Assembly (NCBI GenBank): GCA_037969585.1
Contig: JBBKXR010000163.1
Location: 47,670 to 111,669 of the forward strand
Length of the DNA: 64,000 nucleotides
Reading direction: 5' to 3'
From: JBBKXR01 sp037969585
GTDB lineage: Bacteria > Verrucomicrobiota > Verrucomicrobiia > Verrucomicrobiales > DEV007
The notes below the pieces were generated by a model. The model made no database searches. It saw only the letters and a list, made by a program, of their open reading frames with translations, and had not been told where the DNA came from. Positions 7,568 to 16,878 of this stretch are shown in pieces. The position numbers and the translations under genes were made by a program. The stretch's first letter is position 1. Every line of letters begins with the position of its first letter.

Positions 7568-9718
7568 ATGAAAACGATAATTCCCCCAATGACAGAACAA
7601 GCTGACCCACCTTCGGAGCATCACCAGCGCCCTAAGCCCGATCTTGCAAACATTCGCCGTGAATTGCGCGCGGATGGAGTGGTCGTATTGGTGTTTGATC
7701 GGGCGAATTCACCGGTCAATATTTTTGATCCGGACACGCTGGCGGAACTGGAGAATCACCTCGATGAAGTCACCGCTGATTCGAGCGTGCGTGCTTTGGT
7801 CCTGACCAGTGCCAAGCGCGGTATTTTTGTCGCCGGAGCCGATTTGGATTTTGTTTCGAGCGCAGTCGGTGATGAATTGACCGAGTTCATCGAAAGCGGT
7901 CAGCGGGTGTTCTCCAGATTGGCGGCGCTGCGCGTGCCGACGGTTGCGACCATCGATGGAGCCTGTCTCGGTGGCGGGCTCGAGTTGGCGCTCGCTTGCG
8001 ACTATCGCATCGCCAGTCCTGACAAGAGCACTAAAATCGGGCTTCCTGAAACTCAGCTCGGCATTCTTCCGGCGTGGGGAGGGTCGACGCGGCTGCCTCG
8101 ACTCATCGGGCTGACTAAAGCGCTGGGCTTGATTCTCGGTGGAAAAATACTCACGGCGGCTCACGCCAAAAAACTGGGTGTCATCGATGCCTTGGCACCG
8201 CGCGAGCGACTGGTCGATTTCGCGGTAGCGCTGATCGACGCAGGCAAGGTCTTGCCCAAGCGTTCGACGCACTGGTTGACCAATAATCGTCTGGTTAGAG
8301 AAATTGTGCAGCGCAAGGCCCACGCCAATGCTGCGGCAAAGACCCGTGGAAACTACCCTGCGATTGCGAGTGCGATCGACGTGATTTGCAATGGCCTCGC
8401 TGGCACTGTGGCCGAATCACTGGAGTTGGAGCGTCGTGCGGTGATCGAGTTGTCGACCACCAACGCGGCCAAGCAACTGATGCGGGTGTTTCATTTGCAG
8501 GAAAATGCCAAAAAGTTTCATGTCAGTGATGCTTCGGCCTCTGACATCAATCGTGCGGCGGTGATCGGTGCCGGTGTCATGGGAGCGGGCATCGCTCACT
8601 GGTTGAGTTCGCGAAAAATACCCACGGTGATGCAGGATATCGACGAAGAGAAAGTCGGCGCTGGTATGAAACGGATTGGCAAGCTCTATGCGGATGGTGC
8701 GAAACGTCGCCTGTTTTCTCCGGATGAAGCACGACGTTTGATCGATCGTATTTCACCGGCGGTTGGTTCGGTTCCTTTGGAGCACGCTGATTTGGTCATC
8801 GAGGCGGCGGTCGAAAACCTGGCGGTGAAGAAGACCATTTTTGCCGAACTGTGTGGACGCGTTCGGCCCGACACAGTGCTGGCTACCAACACGTCGGCGC
8901 TGCCGATCGGCGAACTGGCAAACGACTCGCGAATCTCTCATCCCGAGCGAATCGTTGGTCTGCATTTTTTCAATCCAGTGCATCGCATGAAGCTGGTCGA
9001 AATCGTCGTCACAGAGCGTACTTCGCCGGAAGTTGTTGAGACGGCACTGCGCTTTGCTCGAAAGATCGGTAAGCTGCCGGTGGTGGTCAAAGACAGTCCC
9101 GGTTTTTTAGTGAACCGCATTCTGATGCCGTATCTCATCGAAGCTGGACGACTGTTCGATCGCGGCGTCGATGCGCGCGAGATCGACGAGGCGATGCTCG
9201 ATTTTGGTATGCCGATGGGTCCGCTTCGCCTGCTCGATGAAGTCGGCCTGGATGTAGCGATGCACGTTTCCAGCACCATGGCGGAGGCCTTTGGCGATCG
9301 CTTTGCGGCGCCGCCGGTGCTGAAGCGATTGGTCGACAAAGGTCTCCTGGGCCGTAAGTCGGGTGAAGGGTTTTTCGTCTATGGAAAAGGCGATGCAACG
9401 GTCAGCGAAAAAGCTCTGGCTTGTCGCGCGACGGCTGCATCGCAATCCCTGAAAGAAAATGATATCGCCGAGCGCTTGTCGTTGCTGATGGTGAACGAAG
9501 GTTTTCGGGTGCTCGATGAAGGTGTCGCGGCGAGCGGCGATGATGTCGATTTTGCGATGATTCTCGGCACCGGCTTCGCTCCATTTCGCGGTGGACCGAT
9601 CACATACGCTCACCATCTCGGTCTCGAGCACGTGGTCGATCGCTTGAACGCGATCGGCAAAAGCGAAGCTGAAATTTTTGAACCTGCTGCCGGACTTGTC
9701 AGTGCCGCCAGCAAATGA
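7568..9718 (+). CDS. fadJ: Fatty-acid oxidation multifunctional enzyme (enoyl-CoA hydratase / 3-hydroxyacyl-CoA dehydrogenase)
   Basis: This 716-residue fusion has an N-terminal crotonase domain (about 30-300) with the oxyanion-hole segment GACLGGGLELALACDYRI. A Rossmann 3-hydroxyacyl-CoA dehydrogenase domain follows, with GAGVMGAGIAHWL, LATNTSALPI and the catalytic-His segment GLHFFNPVHRMKLVE. Two C-terminal dehydrogenase helical domains complete it, the first beginning near KDSPGFLVNRI. It hydrates enoyl-CoA and oxidises the product with NAD. The ATG one base after the thiolase stop has AAAGG ahead of it; ATG at 7589 is an alternative start. Length is close to E. coli FadJ (714). It would form a trifunctional complex with the thiolase encoded just upstream. 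Confidence 0.93.
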   Translation: MKTIIPPMTEQADPPSEHHQRPKPDLANIRRELRADGVVVLVFDRANSPVNIFDPDTLAELENHLDEVTADSSVRALVLTSAKRGIFVAGADLDFVSSAVGDELTEFIESGQRVFSRLAALRVPTVATIDGACLGGGLELALACDYRIASPDKSTKIGLPETQLGILPAWGGSTRLPRLIGLTKALGLILGGKILTAAHAKKLGVIDALAPRERLVDFAVALIDAGKVLPKRSTHWLTNNRLVREIVQRKAHANAAAKTRGNYPAIASAIDVICNGLAGTVAESLELERRAVIELSTTNAAKQLMRVFHLQENAKKFHVSDASASDINRAAVIGAGVMGAGIAHWLSSRKIPTVMQDIDEEKVGAGMKRIGKLYADGAKRRLFSPDEARRLIDRISPAVGSVPLEHADLVIEAAVENLAVKKTIFAELCGRVRPDTVLATNTSALPIGELANDSRISHPERIVGLHFFNPVHRMKLVEIVVTERTSPEVVETALRFARKIGKLPVVVKDSPGFLVNRILMPYLIEAGRLFDRGVDAREIDEAMLDFGMPMGPLRLLDEVGLDVAMHVSSTMAEAFGDRFAAPPVLKRLVDKGLLGRKSGEGFFVYGKGDATVSEKALACRATAASQSLKENDIAERLSLLMVNEGFRVLDEGVAASGDDVDFAMILGTGFAPFRGGPITYAHHLGLEHVVDRLNAIGKSEAEIFEPAAGLVSAASK

Positions 9719-9752
9719 ATAACCCCACGAGAAAGTAAGAAAGGAACCGACC

Positions 9753-11669
9753 ATGAAACCAACGTCTGCAAATACTCCCACCGGTAACGGCGGTGATGCG
9801 GCGCGAGCTGAAAAATCGCACTCCGTCATCGATACTTCGAAGATGTCAGTCGAAGAGCGGGCCGCGCTCGAGATGACTGAAGCGGCCCGGGAAAAGGCCA
9901 GCGAGCGCAACAGTTTTGCCGGTTCTCTTTTTATGGGGCGTCCCGATCTCGATGCCATCGTGCCGTTCCCGGCACAGAACCTTGAAGACGAGGATCAAGG
10001 CGATGCATTCCTGTCGCAATTGCGTGAGTTCGTTGAAACGAGAGTTGATGCCGATGCCATCGATCGCACCGGTGAGATCCCCGACGATGTGATCAACGGG
10101 TTGGCCGAGATGGGGGCTTTCGGAATTAAGACGCCGACCGAATACGGTGGCTTGGGACTTTCACAGACCAACTACTCGCGCGCAGCGATGTTGCTCGGCG
10201 GTCACTGCGGTAGCCTGACGGCCTTGCTGTCTGCGCATCAGTCGATCGGTGTACCGCAGCCGCTGATTGCGTTTGGCACGGAGGCACAAAAGAAGAAATT
10301 CCTGCCGCGGTGTGCCGGCGGAGAGATTTCCGCATTTGCCCTGACTGAGCACGAGGTCGGCTCCGATCCGGCGCGCATGTCGACCATGGCCGTGCCGAGT
10401 GAGGACGGTAGCGAGTATGTGATCAATGGCGAAAAGCTGTGGTGCACTAACGGTGTGAAAGCTGGCGTGATAGTGGTCATGGCACGCACGCCGGCTTCGG
10501 CGGAAAAAGGGGGTGGTCTTGAAAATGGACCGATCAGCGCTTTTATCGTCGAGATGGATACTCCTGGAGTCGAAGTGACTCATCGTTGCCGCTTCATGGG
10601 CCTGAAAGCTCTCTACAACGGCGTGGTGACGTTCAAAGACGTTCGCGTTCCGGCGGAAAACATCATTCTCGGCGAAGGTCGTGGATTGAAGGTGGCGTTG
10701 ACGACGCTCAATACGGGACGCATCACGTTGCCAGCCGCTTGCGTCGGCATGGCCAAGAAGTGTCTCGAATGGTCGCGCGACTGGGCTGGCCGTCGTGTGC
10801 AGTGGGGGGCGCCAATCGGCAAGCACGATGCCATCGCGCAGAAACTCGCCAAGATGGCGGCGGACACCTTTGCGATGGAATCGATCGTGCTCTACACCTC
10901 GGCGCTGGTCGATCGCGACAAAAAGGCGGACATCCGCATCGAGGCAGCGTTCGGCAAGATGTGGGGCACAGAGCGTGGCTGGGAGATCGTCGACGACACC
11001 ATGCAGATCCGTGGCGGTCGCGGTTATGAGACAGCCGATTCGTTACGTGCTCGTGGCGACGAGCCGATTCCAGTGGAACGCTTTATGCGTGACTCGCGCA
11101 TCAACACGATCTTCGAGGGATCGAGTGAGATCATGCGCTTGTTCATCGCTCGCGAGGCGCTCGATCCGCATCTTAACATGGGCGGGCCAGTGCTTAACTC
11201 GATGCTACCGTGGAAGGTGCGCGCCAAAGCAGCGCTGCGCTCGGCGTGGTTTTACGGGCGTTGGTATCCAGCACAGTGGCTGCCAACTTTCTCCAGCGGT
11301 GTTAGCGGTGAAATGCATGCCGAATTGAAGTCGGAAATGCGCCGAGTGCGCGCTTTGAGCAGGAAGCTGGCCCGTCGGTTATTCCACGCCATGGTGCTGA
11401 ATGGTCCTAAGCTGGAGAAAAAGCAGGCACTGCTCGGTCGCTTTGTCGACATCGGTGCGGAACTGTTCGCGATCACGGCGACGTGCAGCCGGGCTCAGCA
11501 TTTGTTGGCCACCGGCAAGGCGAAAGGCGATGACGCCGACGAATTGCTCGGCCTGGTGCGCTACTTCTGCAAAGCCGCTCGTGGCAGGATCGATGGCTGG
11601 TTTCGTGGTCTGGCGAACAATGCCGACAAGGAAGGCTACGCAGTTGCCAAGCGACTGATTGGTGACTGA
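9753..11669 (+). CDS. Acyl-CoA dehydrogenase with C-terminal extension
   Basis: The product has 638 residues. After a charged N-terminal segment of about 75 residues comes a full acyl-CoA dehydrogenase core with ALTEHEVGSDPARM at the FAD/substrate site and the C-terminal signature INTIFEGSSEIMRLFIAREA, which should hold the catalytic Glu. About 180 further residues form a helical extension like that of membrane-associated very-long-chain enzymes; E. coli FadE (814 residues) differs in size. It catalyses the first, FAD-dependent step of beta-oxidation. It follows the multifunctional gene by 34 bases with a GAAAGGA ribosome-binding site. No electron-transfer flavoprotein genes are in the operon. 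Confidence 0.92.
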   Translation: MKPTSANTPTGNGGDAARAEKSHSVIDTSKMSVEERAALEMTEAAREKASERNSFAGSLFMGRPDLDAIVPFPAQNLEDEDQGDAFLSQLREFVETRVDADAIDRTGEIPDDVINGLAEMGAFGIKTPTEYGGLGLSQTNYSRAAMLLGGHCGSLTALLSAHQSIGVPQPLIAFGTEAQKKKFLPRCAGGEISAFALTEHEVGSDPARMSTMAVPSEDGSEYVINGEKLWCTNGVKAGVIVVMARTPASAEKGGGLENGPISAFIVEMDTPGVEVTHRCRFMGLKALYNGVVTFKDVRVPAENIILGEGRGLKVALTTLNTGRITLPAACVGMAKKCLEWSRDWAGRRVQWGAPIGKHDAIAQKLAKMAADTFAMESIVLYTSALVDRDKKADIRIEAAFGKMWGTERGWEIVDDTMQIRGGRGYETADSLRARGDEPIPVERFMRDSRINTIFEGSSEIMRLFIAREALDPHLNMGGPVLNSMLPWKVRAKAALRSAWFYGRWYPAQWLPTFSSGVSGEMHAELKSEMRRVRALSRKLARRLFHAMVLNGPKLEKKQALLGRFVDIGAELFAITATCSRAQHLLATGKAKGDDADELLGLVRYFCKAARGRIDGWFRGLANNADKEGYAVAKRLIGD

Positions 11670-11764
11670 AGCAGGCAATTACATCGGTCGTGTTGCGCAT
11701 GAATTAATTTTTCCTCAAGCGCGTACTGGACAGGTTACGGGAGGGCGGTCACGATCCGTCGTAC

Positions 11765-13384
11765 GTGACCGAAATGATCGAAAATACATTTGTGACGGCA
11801 TTGCCGTTGGGAGGCCTGCTGGCGCAGGCAGCAGATACGGCGTCGCTGGTGCCTGAGGGTGGTCTGGCTGCTATCGACTGGGCCATTGTTGTGCTGTATG
11901 CGGCGGCGACCTTGTTCATGGGCTGGTGGTATGGCCGGAAGCAGGTGTCGACCAAGGAATACTTTACCGGTTCGGGGAACATGAACCCGCTGCTAATCGG
12001 CGTGTCGCTGTTCGCGTCGTTGTTGAGTACGATCACGTATTTGTCGACTCCGGGCGAGGTTTTCGGCAAGGGGCCGGTCTACCTGACGAACTATCTGGCC
12101 TATCCGCTCATTTTTATCGTCGTTGGTTTTGTCATGTTGCCGGTCTACATGCGCCTGCGGGTGATGAGTGCCTACGAACTGCTGGAGGAGAGATTAGGCT
12201 TGAGTGTGCGACTGCTCGGCGCGTCGATGTTCCTGGTCCTGCGCCTGGTGTGGATGTCGCTGTTGATTTATGCGGCAGCGAAAGCGTTTTGTTACATCAT
12301 CGATGCGGACCCGAAATACATCCCATGGATTGTTGTGATCACCGGAGCAATTTCGCTCTTCTACGCTTCGCTTGGTGGACTACGGGCGGTCGTTGTGACG
12401 GATCTGATGCAATCGCTTCTACTTTACGGTGGCGCGGTGGCGGTGATCGGTGTGGTGTCGTGGAGGATGGGTGGTTTCCAATGGTTTCCGACCGAGTGGA
12501 ATGAGAACTGGGATCGTCAGCTGATCTTCCCGGAAAGTCTTTCGACGCGGGTTTCTGTGTTCGGCACCTTTTTGTCGGTGATGATCTGGTATATAGCGAC
12601 TTCGGGAGGCGATCAGGTCTCGGTGCAGCGGTTCATGGCCACCAAGGATGTGTCGGCGGCGCGCAAGGCGATTGGCATGCAGTTGGTGATCGCGTTGTTG
12701 GTCGGGGTGACGCTGGGGTTGGCCGGCTTTGCGATGCTCGGATATTTCCAGGCACATCCGGAGCTGTTGCCCGGCGATTTTTCGATGCGGGCAAATGCGG
12801 ACGATGTGTTTCCGTTGTTCATCGGGTTTCATTTGCCGCCGGTCGTTTCGGGGCTGGTGGCGGCGGGGTTATTTGCTGCGGCGATGTCGAGCATGGACTC
12901 GGGGATCAATTCCATCACTGCGGTGGTCAGTAATGATTTTGTCGGTCGATTGGGGAAAGGGAAGCGGACGGATCGGCAGGAAGTTCTGTCGGCGCGAATC
13001 CTGGCGGTCGTTGTCGGTATCATTGTGATGGCGGGCAGTACTCTGATGCCCCTGATTCCGGGAAATATCACGGCGATGACTCAGAAGACGGTGAACCTGT
13101 TTACGGTGCCGATTTTCTGTCTGTTTCTTTTTGCGCTATTCATCAAAAAGGCCAGTCCGGTTGGCGTTTGGATCGGCTGTCTCACCGGTACGACGGTGGC
13201 GATTTTAATTGCGTTTTCGGGGCCGATCTTCGGCTTTATTGAAACGCCTGAAGGCAGACTGGATCCGATCAGTTTTCAGTGGATCACGGTTGCTGCCTTG
13301 GTTGTCAACATGGTGGTTGGCTACGTGTTCAGTATTCTATTCCCGCGAAAAGGTGCGGGTAAGGAGTCTCCAGTCGCTGGATGA
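11765..13384 (+). CDS. Sodium:solute symporter family transporter
   Basis: This 539-residue polytopic inner-membrane protein has about 13 hydrophobic segments. It shows the SSS-family layout: an early GWWYGRKQVSTKEYFTGSGNM motif region, SLFASLLSTITYLSTPGE in the sodium-site helix, and SSMDSGINS in a later core helix. It would import a sugar, sugar acid or similar solute with sodium. Its stop overlaps the start of the HEAT lipoprotein gene (ATGA), and aldolase, SDR and TIM-barrel genes follow, which suggests that the transported solute is a carbohydrate-derived compound. ATG at 11774 is an alternative start. The substrate cannot be read from the sequence. Confidence 0.9.
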   Translation: MTEMIENTFVTALPLGGLLAQAADTASLVPEGGLAAIDWAIVVLYAAATLFMGWWYGRKQVSTKEYFTGSGNMNPLLIGVSLFASLLSTITYLSTPGEVFGKGPVYLTNYLAYPLIFIVVGFVMLPVYMRLRVMSAYELLEERLGLSVRLLGASMFLVLRLVWMSLLIYAAAKAFCYIIDADPKYIPWIVVITGAISLFYASLGGLRAVVVTDLMQSLLLYGGAVAVIGVVSWRMGGFQWFPTEWNENWDRQLIFPESLSTRVSVFGTFLSVMIWYIATSGGDQVSVQRFMATKDVSAARKAIGMQLVIALLVGVTLGLAGFAMLGYFQAHPELLPGDFSMRANADDVFPLFIGFHLPPVVSGLVAAGLFAAAMSSMDSGINSITAVVSNDFVGRLGKGKRTDRQEVLSARILAVVVGIIVMAGSTLMPLIPGNITAMTQKTVNLFTVPIFCLFLFALFIKKASPVGVWIGCLTGTTVAILIAFSGPIFGFIETPEGRLDPISFQWITVAALVVNMVVGYVFSILFPRKGAGKESPVAG

Positions 13385-14313
13385 AATTTGCTATGAAGAT
13401 CATTTCCGAAGTAGTCGTCGCAGGCCGAGTAGCTGTTGTTCATTTGATAATGCTGACACTGATCGGCGTGGCCTTTTCCGGTTGCGCCGCCGGTCCGTAT
13501 GCAAGTGCTCCGGAGATCGATGCGGAAACCCATGCCAAGGCATTATCGATTTTACGTAAGGGCATGCATGGCGACGAGTTCTGGCCGTCGATGCATGCTG
13601 CTGAGGGATTGACGCTCGGAGGTTATGGCGACGAAGTGAAGGCCTACCTTGAACCTAAGTTGCCGCGCCAGCGTGACGACCAGAAGCGTTGCGGTCTGGC
13701 CCGCGAAATGGTGCGTGCCGGTGATACCGGCAAGGCTCAGGTGATGCTCGACATTTTGGCAGGCGATGACGACTACGGTCATGTGCATGCTGCCGAAAGC
13801 CTCTACAAGGTGGGGCTGATCGGTGATGGTGTAGCGATGCGCAAGGCATTCGCTCAAACGGAAAACATGAAGTTGCACTTGATGGCTGCGGCGGCTCTGG
13901 CGAAACAAGGCGATCGCGCGGCTATGCATGCGATTCGTGAAGGCATGCTGGCAAATGACAACGATACGGTGCGGATATCTGCCTGGTTGCTCGGTCGGAT
14001 CGGCAACGGAGCGGACCGCAGGCTGCTGCGGACGAGTATGGCACGGGTGACCGCCGCCCCTGAAACATTCGAACCCGTGGTGGTGGTGATGATACAGAAT
14101 TCGCTGGCAGCGCTGGGGGATCCGGCCGGAAAGGCGGCGTTGATGCAGAACCTTGAGTCGGTCGATGATGCATTTCGCACCTACTCGGCGACTTTCGCCG
14201 GGGACGCGAATCTGACGAATTTGACGCCAAAACTAATTGAGATGCTCGACGATCCCTACGAGGATGCGCGCATTCGGGCGGCGCAAACGCTGCTGGTTTT
14301 TTCACGCCGCTAA
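13381..14313 (+). CDS. HEAT-repeat lipoprotein
   Basis: The product has 310 residues. It carries a lipoprotein signal whose lipobox AFSGC precedes AAGPYASAP. The mature part is a string of short helical repeats of HEAT/PBS-lyase style, recognisable from recurring units such as MHAAEGLTLGGYGDEV and HAAESLYKVGLIGDG. This fold usually serves as a protein-binding scaffold. It is translationally coupled to the symporter by a 4-base overlap, an unusual partner for a transporter. A role in scaffolding or sensing for the uptake system is inference. Confidence 0.75.
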   Translation: MKFAMKIISEVVVAGRVAVVHLIMLTLIGVAFSGCAAGPYASAPEIDAETHAKALSILRKGMHGDEFWPSMHAAEGLTLGGYGDEVKAYLEPKLPRQRDDQKRCGLAREMVRAGDTGKAQVMLDILAGDDDYGHVHAAESLYKVGLIGDGVAMRKAFAQTENMKLHLMAAAALAKQGDRAAMHAIREGMLANDNDTVRISAWLLGRIGNGADRRLLRTSMARVTAAPETFEPVVVVMIQNSLAALGDPAGKAALMQNLESVDDAFRTYSATFAGDANLTNLTPKLIEMLDDPYEDARIRAAQTLLVFSRR

Positions 14314-14326
14314 CTACATTAATTTT

Positions 14327-15103
14327 ATGCCTAGAGAACTAAGAAAAAGTCGGGCCATGGCTCGCGTCCGCGCCGGCGAAGTGGTGCGCTCCGCTGTGCT
14401 GGGGCACTACATTCCGTCTTTTGTTTGTCATGCCGCGGAGGCGGGGTACGACTGCATTTGGCTCGACATGGAGCATCGCACGTGGACGACGCGCGAGATT
14501 CAATCGCTGATGCCGTTGTTTCATCTCTACGATATCGACTGCATGCTGCGGCCGCCAACGTTGGAAAAAACGGGGCTCTATCGCTTCCTCGAAGATGGCG
14601 TGACTGGCTTAATGATTCCCCACGTGCCGACGGCGGAACGTGCCAAATTTTTGGTCGATGCCGTGAAGTTTCCTCCGATCGGAGATCGGGGACTCGATAA
14701 TGCCGGCCTCGACAGCGGCTTTCTTCAGTCCGGCGATGCGCAGGCTTATACCGAGTGGGCAAATCGGGAGACGTTTCTGACGATTCAGATCGAAACACCG
14801 GAAGCGGTGTCCAATGTTGATCAGATTGCGGCAGTTGATGGCGTCGATTTTCTGTTCGTGGGTCCGGGTGATCTCGGTTTGCGTCTGGCGCAGTTGGGAG
14901 ACCATGACGGTTCGCAGTTGGAGGCGGCATTTCAAAAAGTGGCGGCAGCGGCGAAAGCGAACGGCATCGCCTGGGGTTGTCCGGCATCGGGACCCGAGAT
15001 GATCGAAAAACGGCGCAGTCAGGGAGCGCAGTATCTGGCGAACAGCGGCGACTTCATGACGTTGAAAAACGGACTGATGGCGGGGATTAAGCAGTTTGAT
15101 TAA
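14327..15103 (+). CDS. HpcH/HpaI aldolase/citrate lyase family protein
   Basis: The product has 258 residues with the fold of class II pyruvate aldolases. It shows the substrate/metal segment WLDMEHR near the N-terminus (a Glu ligand), RPPTLEK and the signature FLFVGPGDLGLRL with the second acidic ligand. Such enzymes cleave 2-keto-3-deoxy sugar acids or related compounds to pyruvate and an aldehyde. The ATG at 14327 fits the family N-terminus; an upstream in-frame start at 14237 lies inside the preceding gene. Its place between a symporter and two SDRs supports a sugar-acid pathway. The exact substrate is unknown. Confidence 0.86.
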   Translation: MPRELRKSRAMARVRAGEVVRSAVLGHYIPSFVCHAAEAGYDCIWLDMEHRTWTTREIQSLMPLFHLYDIDCMLRPPTLEKTGLYRFLEDGVTGLMIPHVPTAERAKFLVDAVKFPPIGDRGLDNAGLDSGFLQSGDAQAYTEWANRETFLTIQIETPEAVSNVDQIAAVDGVDFLFVGPGDLGLRLAQLGDHDGSQLEAAFQKVAAAAKANGIAWGCPASGPEMIEKRRSQGAQYLANSGDFMTLKNGLMAGIKQFD

Positions 15104-15135
15104 AGCACGAACCGCGAGATGACGGATGCTCTGTA

Positions 15136-15154
15136 GACAGGCGGGAAGCCTGTC
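15136..15154. repeat. Intergenic palindrome, copy 1 of a possible dispersed repeat
   Basis: GACAGGC and GCCTGTC pair perfectly around the loop GGGAA, between the aldolase and the first SDR gene. It is followed by GCAC rather than a T run, so it is not a classic terminator. A similar element (GGCAGG, loop, CCTGCC) occurs at 40434-40449 in an unrelated intergenic region, which suggests a dispersed REP-like family. Confidence 0.5.
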
Positions 15155-15190
15155 GCACGTGACGGCCTCTTCGGATAACCTATCGAAAAG

Positions 15191-15982
15191 ATGAAACTGA
15201 AAGGCAAAATTGCGTTGGTTACGGGCAGCGCGCAAGGGATTGGTCACGGTTGTGCACTGGCGTTAGCGGAAGAAGGCGCGTCGCTGATCCTAAACGATCG
15301 GCCGGGCAGCACAGAGTTGGCTGGCGTGGTCGAAGCGTTCCGTTCGGAGGGGCACGACTGCGTCGGTATCGAGGCGGATGTGTTTGATGACGCGGGGCGT
15401 GAAGGCTTGGTGGCAGATGCGTTGGAAGCTTGTGGAAGGATCGACATTTTGGTCAGCAACCCTGCCTACAGTCGGCGTGAGGCGTTTCTCGATTATTCGT
15501 TGAAAGACCTGCGTGCGACCTTGGAGGGCACCTTGATTTCGGGTTTTCACGTCAGTCAATTGGTGGCGCGGCACATGGTTGAGCGTGGTGGTGGCGGTAA
15601 GATCATTTACATTTCCAGCGTGCATGCCCGGCTGCCTTTTGCTCGGAGTGCGCCATACGGTGCGGCAAAGGCCGGGCTCGATCACTTGGCGCGTTCGGTG
15701 GCGGTGGAATTGATTGATCACCGCATCAACGTGAACGCGATCGAACCGGGTTGGATTGATACTCCGGGTGAGCGCAAGGCTTTTGACGAGGCGACTATTC
15801 AGGAGGAGGCAAAAAAAATGCCCTGGGGAAGGATGGGAACACCGCAGGATATCGGCCGCACGGCAGCATTTCTGGCTTCGGATGACGCGGATTACATCAC
15901 CGGTAGCGTGGTGGTGGTCGACGGCGGGTTCCGTTGGAAAGACATGCGCGCGACGGTGCTGGCTTCGGAGAAGGATTCTTAA
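15191..15982 (+). CDS. Short-chain dehydrogenase/reductase
   Basis: This 263-residue classical SDR has the cofactor motif VTGSAQGIGHG at the N-terminus, the NAYS-region equivalent SNPAYS, a catalytic Ser in ISSVHA and the Tyr-Lys pair in YGAAKAG. The conserved C-terminal SVVVVDGGF is present. It would interconvert a hydroxyl and a keto group with NAD(P). It follows the aldolase and precedes a second SDR by about 20 bases, so it probably belongs to the same sugar or sugar-acid pathway. The substrate is unknown. Confidence 0.88.
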   Translation: MKLKGKIALVTGSAQGIGHGCALALAEEGASLILNDRPGSTELAGVVEAFRSEGHDCVGIEADVFDDAGREGLVADALEACGRIDILVSNPAYSRREAFLDYSLKDLRATLEGTLISGFHVSQLVARHMVERGGGGKIIYISSVHARLPFARSAPYGAAKAGLDHLARSVAVELIDHRINVNAIEPGWIDTPGERKAFDEATIQEEAKKMPWGRMGTPQDIGRTAAFLASDDADYITGSVVVVDGGFRWKDMRATVLASEKDS

Positions 15983-16003
15983 TTCAGTGATAAGGTTTTT
16001 GTG

Positions 16004-16804
16004 ATGAGTGATTCACCAACAGTTCAGCAATTGTTCGATCTCAGTGGGCGGACGGCACTAATCAGCGGCGCTTCGGGTTATCTCGGCAGCGCCATGGCAG
16101 CAGCGCTGGCCGAAGTCGGCTGCAATGTCGTCGTCAGCAGCACGGATCTCGCCAGAGCCGAAAAGGCTGCGGCTGGGCTGCCGCTAACTGTTGATGGTCA
16201 GAAGCATCACGGGGTGAGTCTTGACCTGTTCGATCACGATTCGCTTGAGTCGGGTTTTGCCGATGCGGTGGCGGCGGCGGGGAGCGTCGATATTTTGATT
16301 AATAACGCCAACTCGGCGAGCCCCTTTGATTTAAAGAATATTACGGGTGAGATTTTTGATCGGCAGATGCGTCAGGCTTCGGCCTATTTTCTGTTGGCGC
16401 GTCATTTACACGATCATGTCGTCGAAAGAAAAGTCAGCGGCAGTGTGGTGATGATCGGCTCGATGTACGGCGTAGTGGCTTCTTATCCAGATGCTTACGA
16501 AGGGATACGTGTGGCGAGTCCGGTGCAATATCATACGCTGAAGGGTGGGATATTAAATATGACCCGCCACTTGGCTGCGTATTGGGGAAAAGATGGTGTT
16601 CGGGTCAATTGTCTCAGCCCGGGACCGTTTCCGGGAGACAGCGCGCTGCCGGAAATGGTCGAACGCTTGAAGACAAAATCACCGATGGCCAGGATGGGCC
16701 TGCCGCATGAATTGAAAGGCGCGCTGATCCTGTTGGCCAGCGACGCAGGCAGCTACATCACGGGCCAGAATCTGCTCGTCGATGGGGGTTGGACAGCTTG
16801 GTGA
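16004..16804 (+). CDS. Short-chain dehydrogenase/reductase, second of a pair
   Basis: The product has 266 residues. It shows ISGASGYLGSAMA for cofactor binding, INNANSA in place of the usual NNAG, Ser in IGSMYG, Tyr-Lys in YHTLKGG and the C-terminal GQNLLVDGGWTAW. The spacing between catalytic Ser and Tyr is longer than usual, with an insert around SYPDAYEGIRVASP, a pattern seen in gluconate-5-dehydrogenase-like and sugar-acid SDRs. AAGG at 15992 fits the ATG at 16004; a GTG at 16001 is in frame. It would act with the preceding SDR in oxidising and reducing a sugar acid. Confidence 0.87.
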   Translation: MSDSPTVQQLFDLSGRTALISGASGYLGSAMAAALAEVGCNVVVSSTDLARAEKAAAGLPLTVDGQKHHGVSLDLFDHDSLESGFADAVAAAGSVDILINNANSASPFDLKNITGEIFDRQMRQASAYFLLARHLHDHVVERKVSGSVVMIGSMYGVVASYPDAYEGIRVASPVQYHTLKGGILNMTRHLAAYWGKDGVRVNCLSPGPFPGDSALPEMVERLKTKSPMARMGLPHELKGALILLASDAGSYITGQNLLVDGGWTAW

Positions 16805-16878
16805 ATGGTCGTTGAGAAGGCGCAAATCGACATGCTTCGCCGCTTGATATTGGTGGGCGAACCGCGCAAGATTGCGTA

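Noticed and set aside
9107..9958. A 283-residue minus-strand frame across the fadJ/acyl-CoA dehydrogenase junction
   Set aside because: It spans the end of one certain gene and the start of another and has no recognisable motif.
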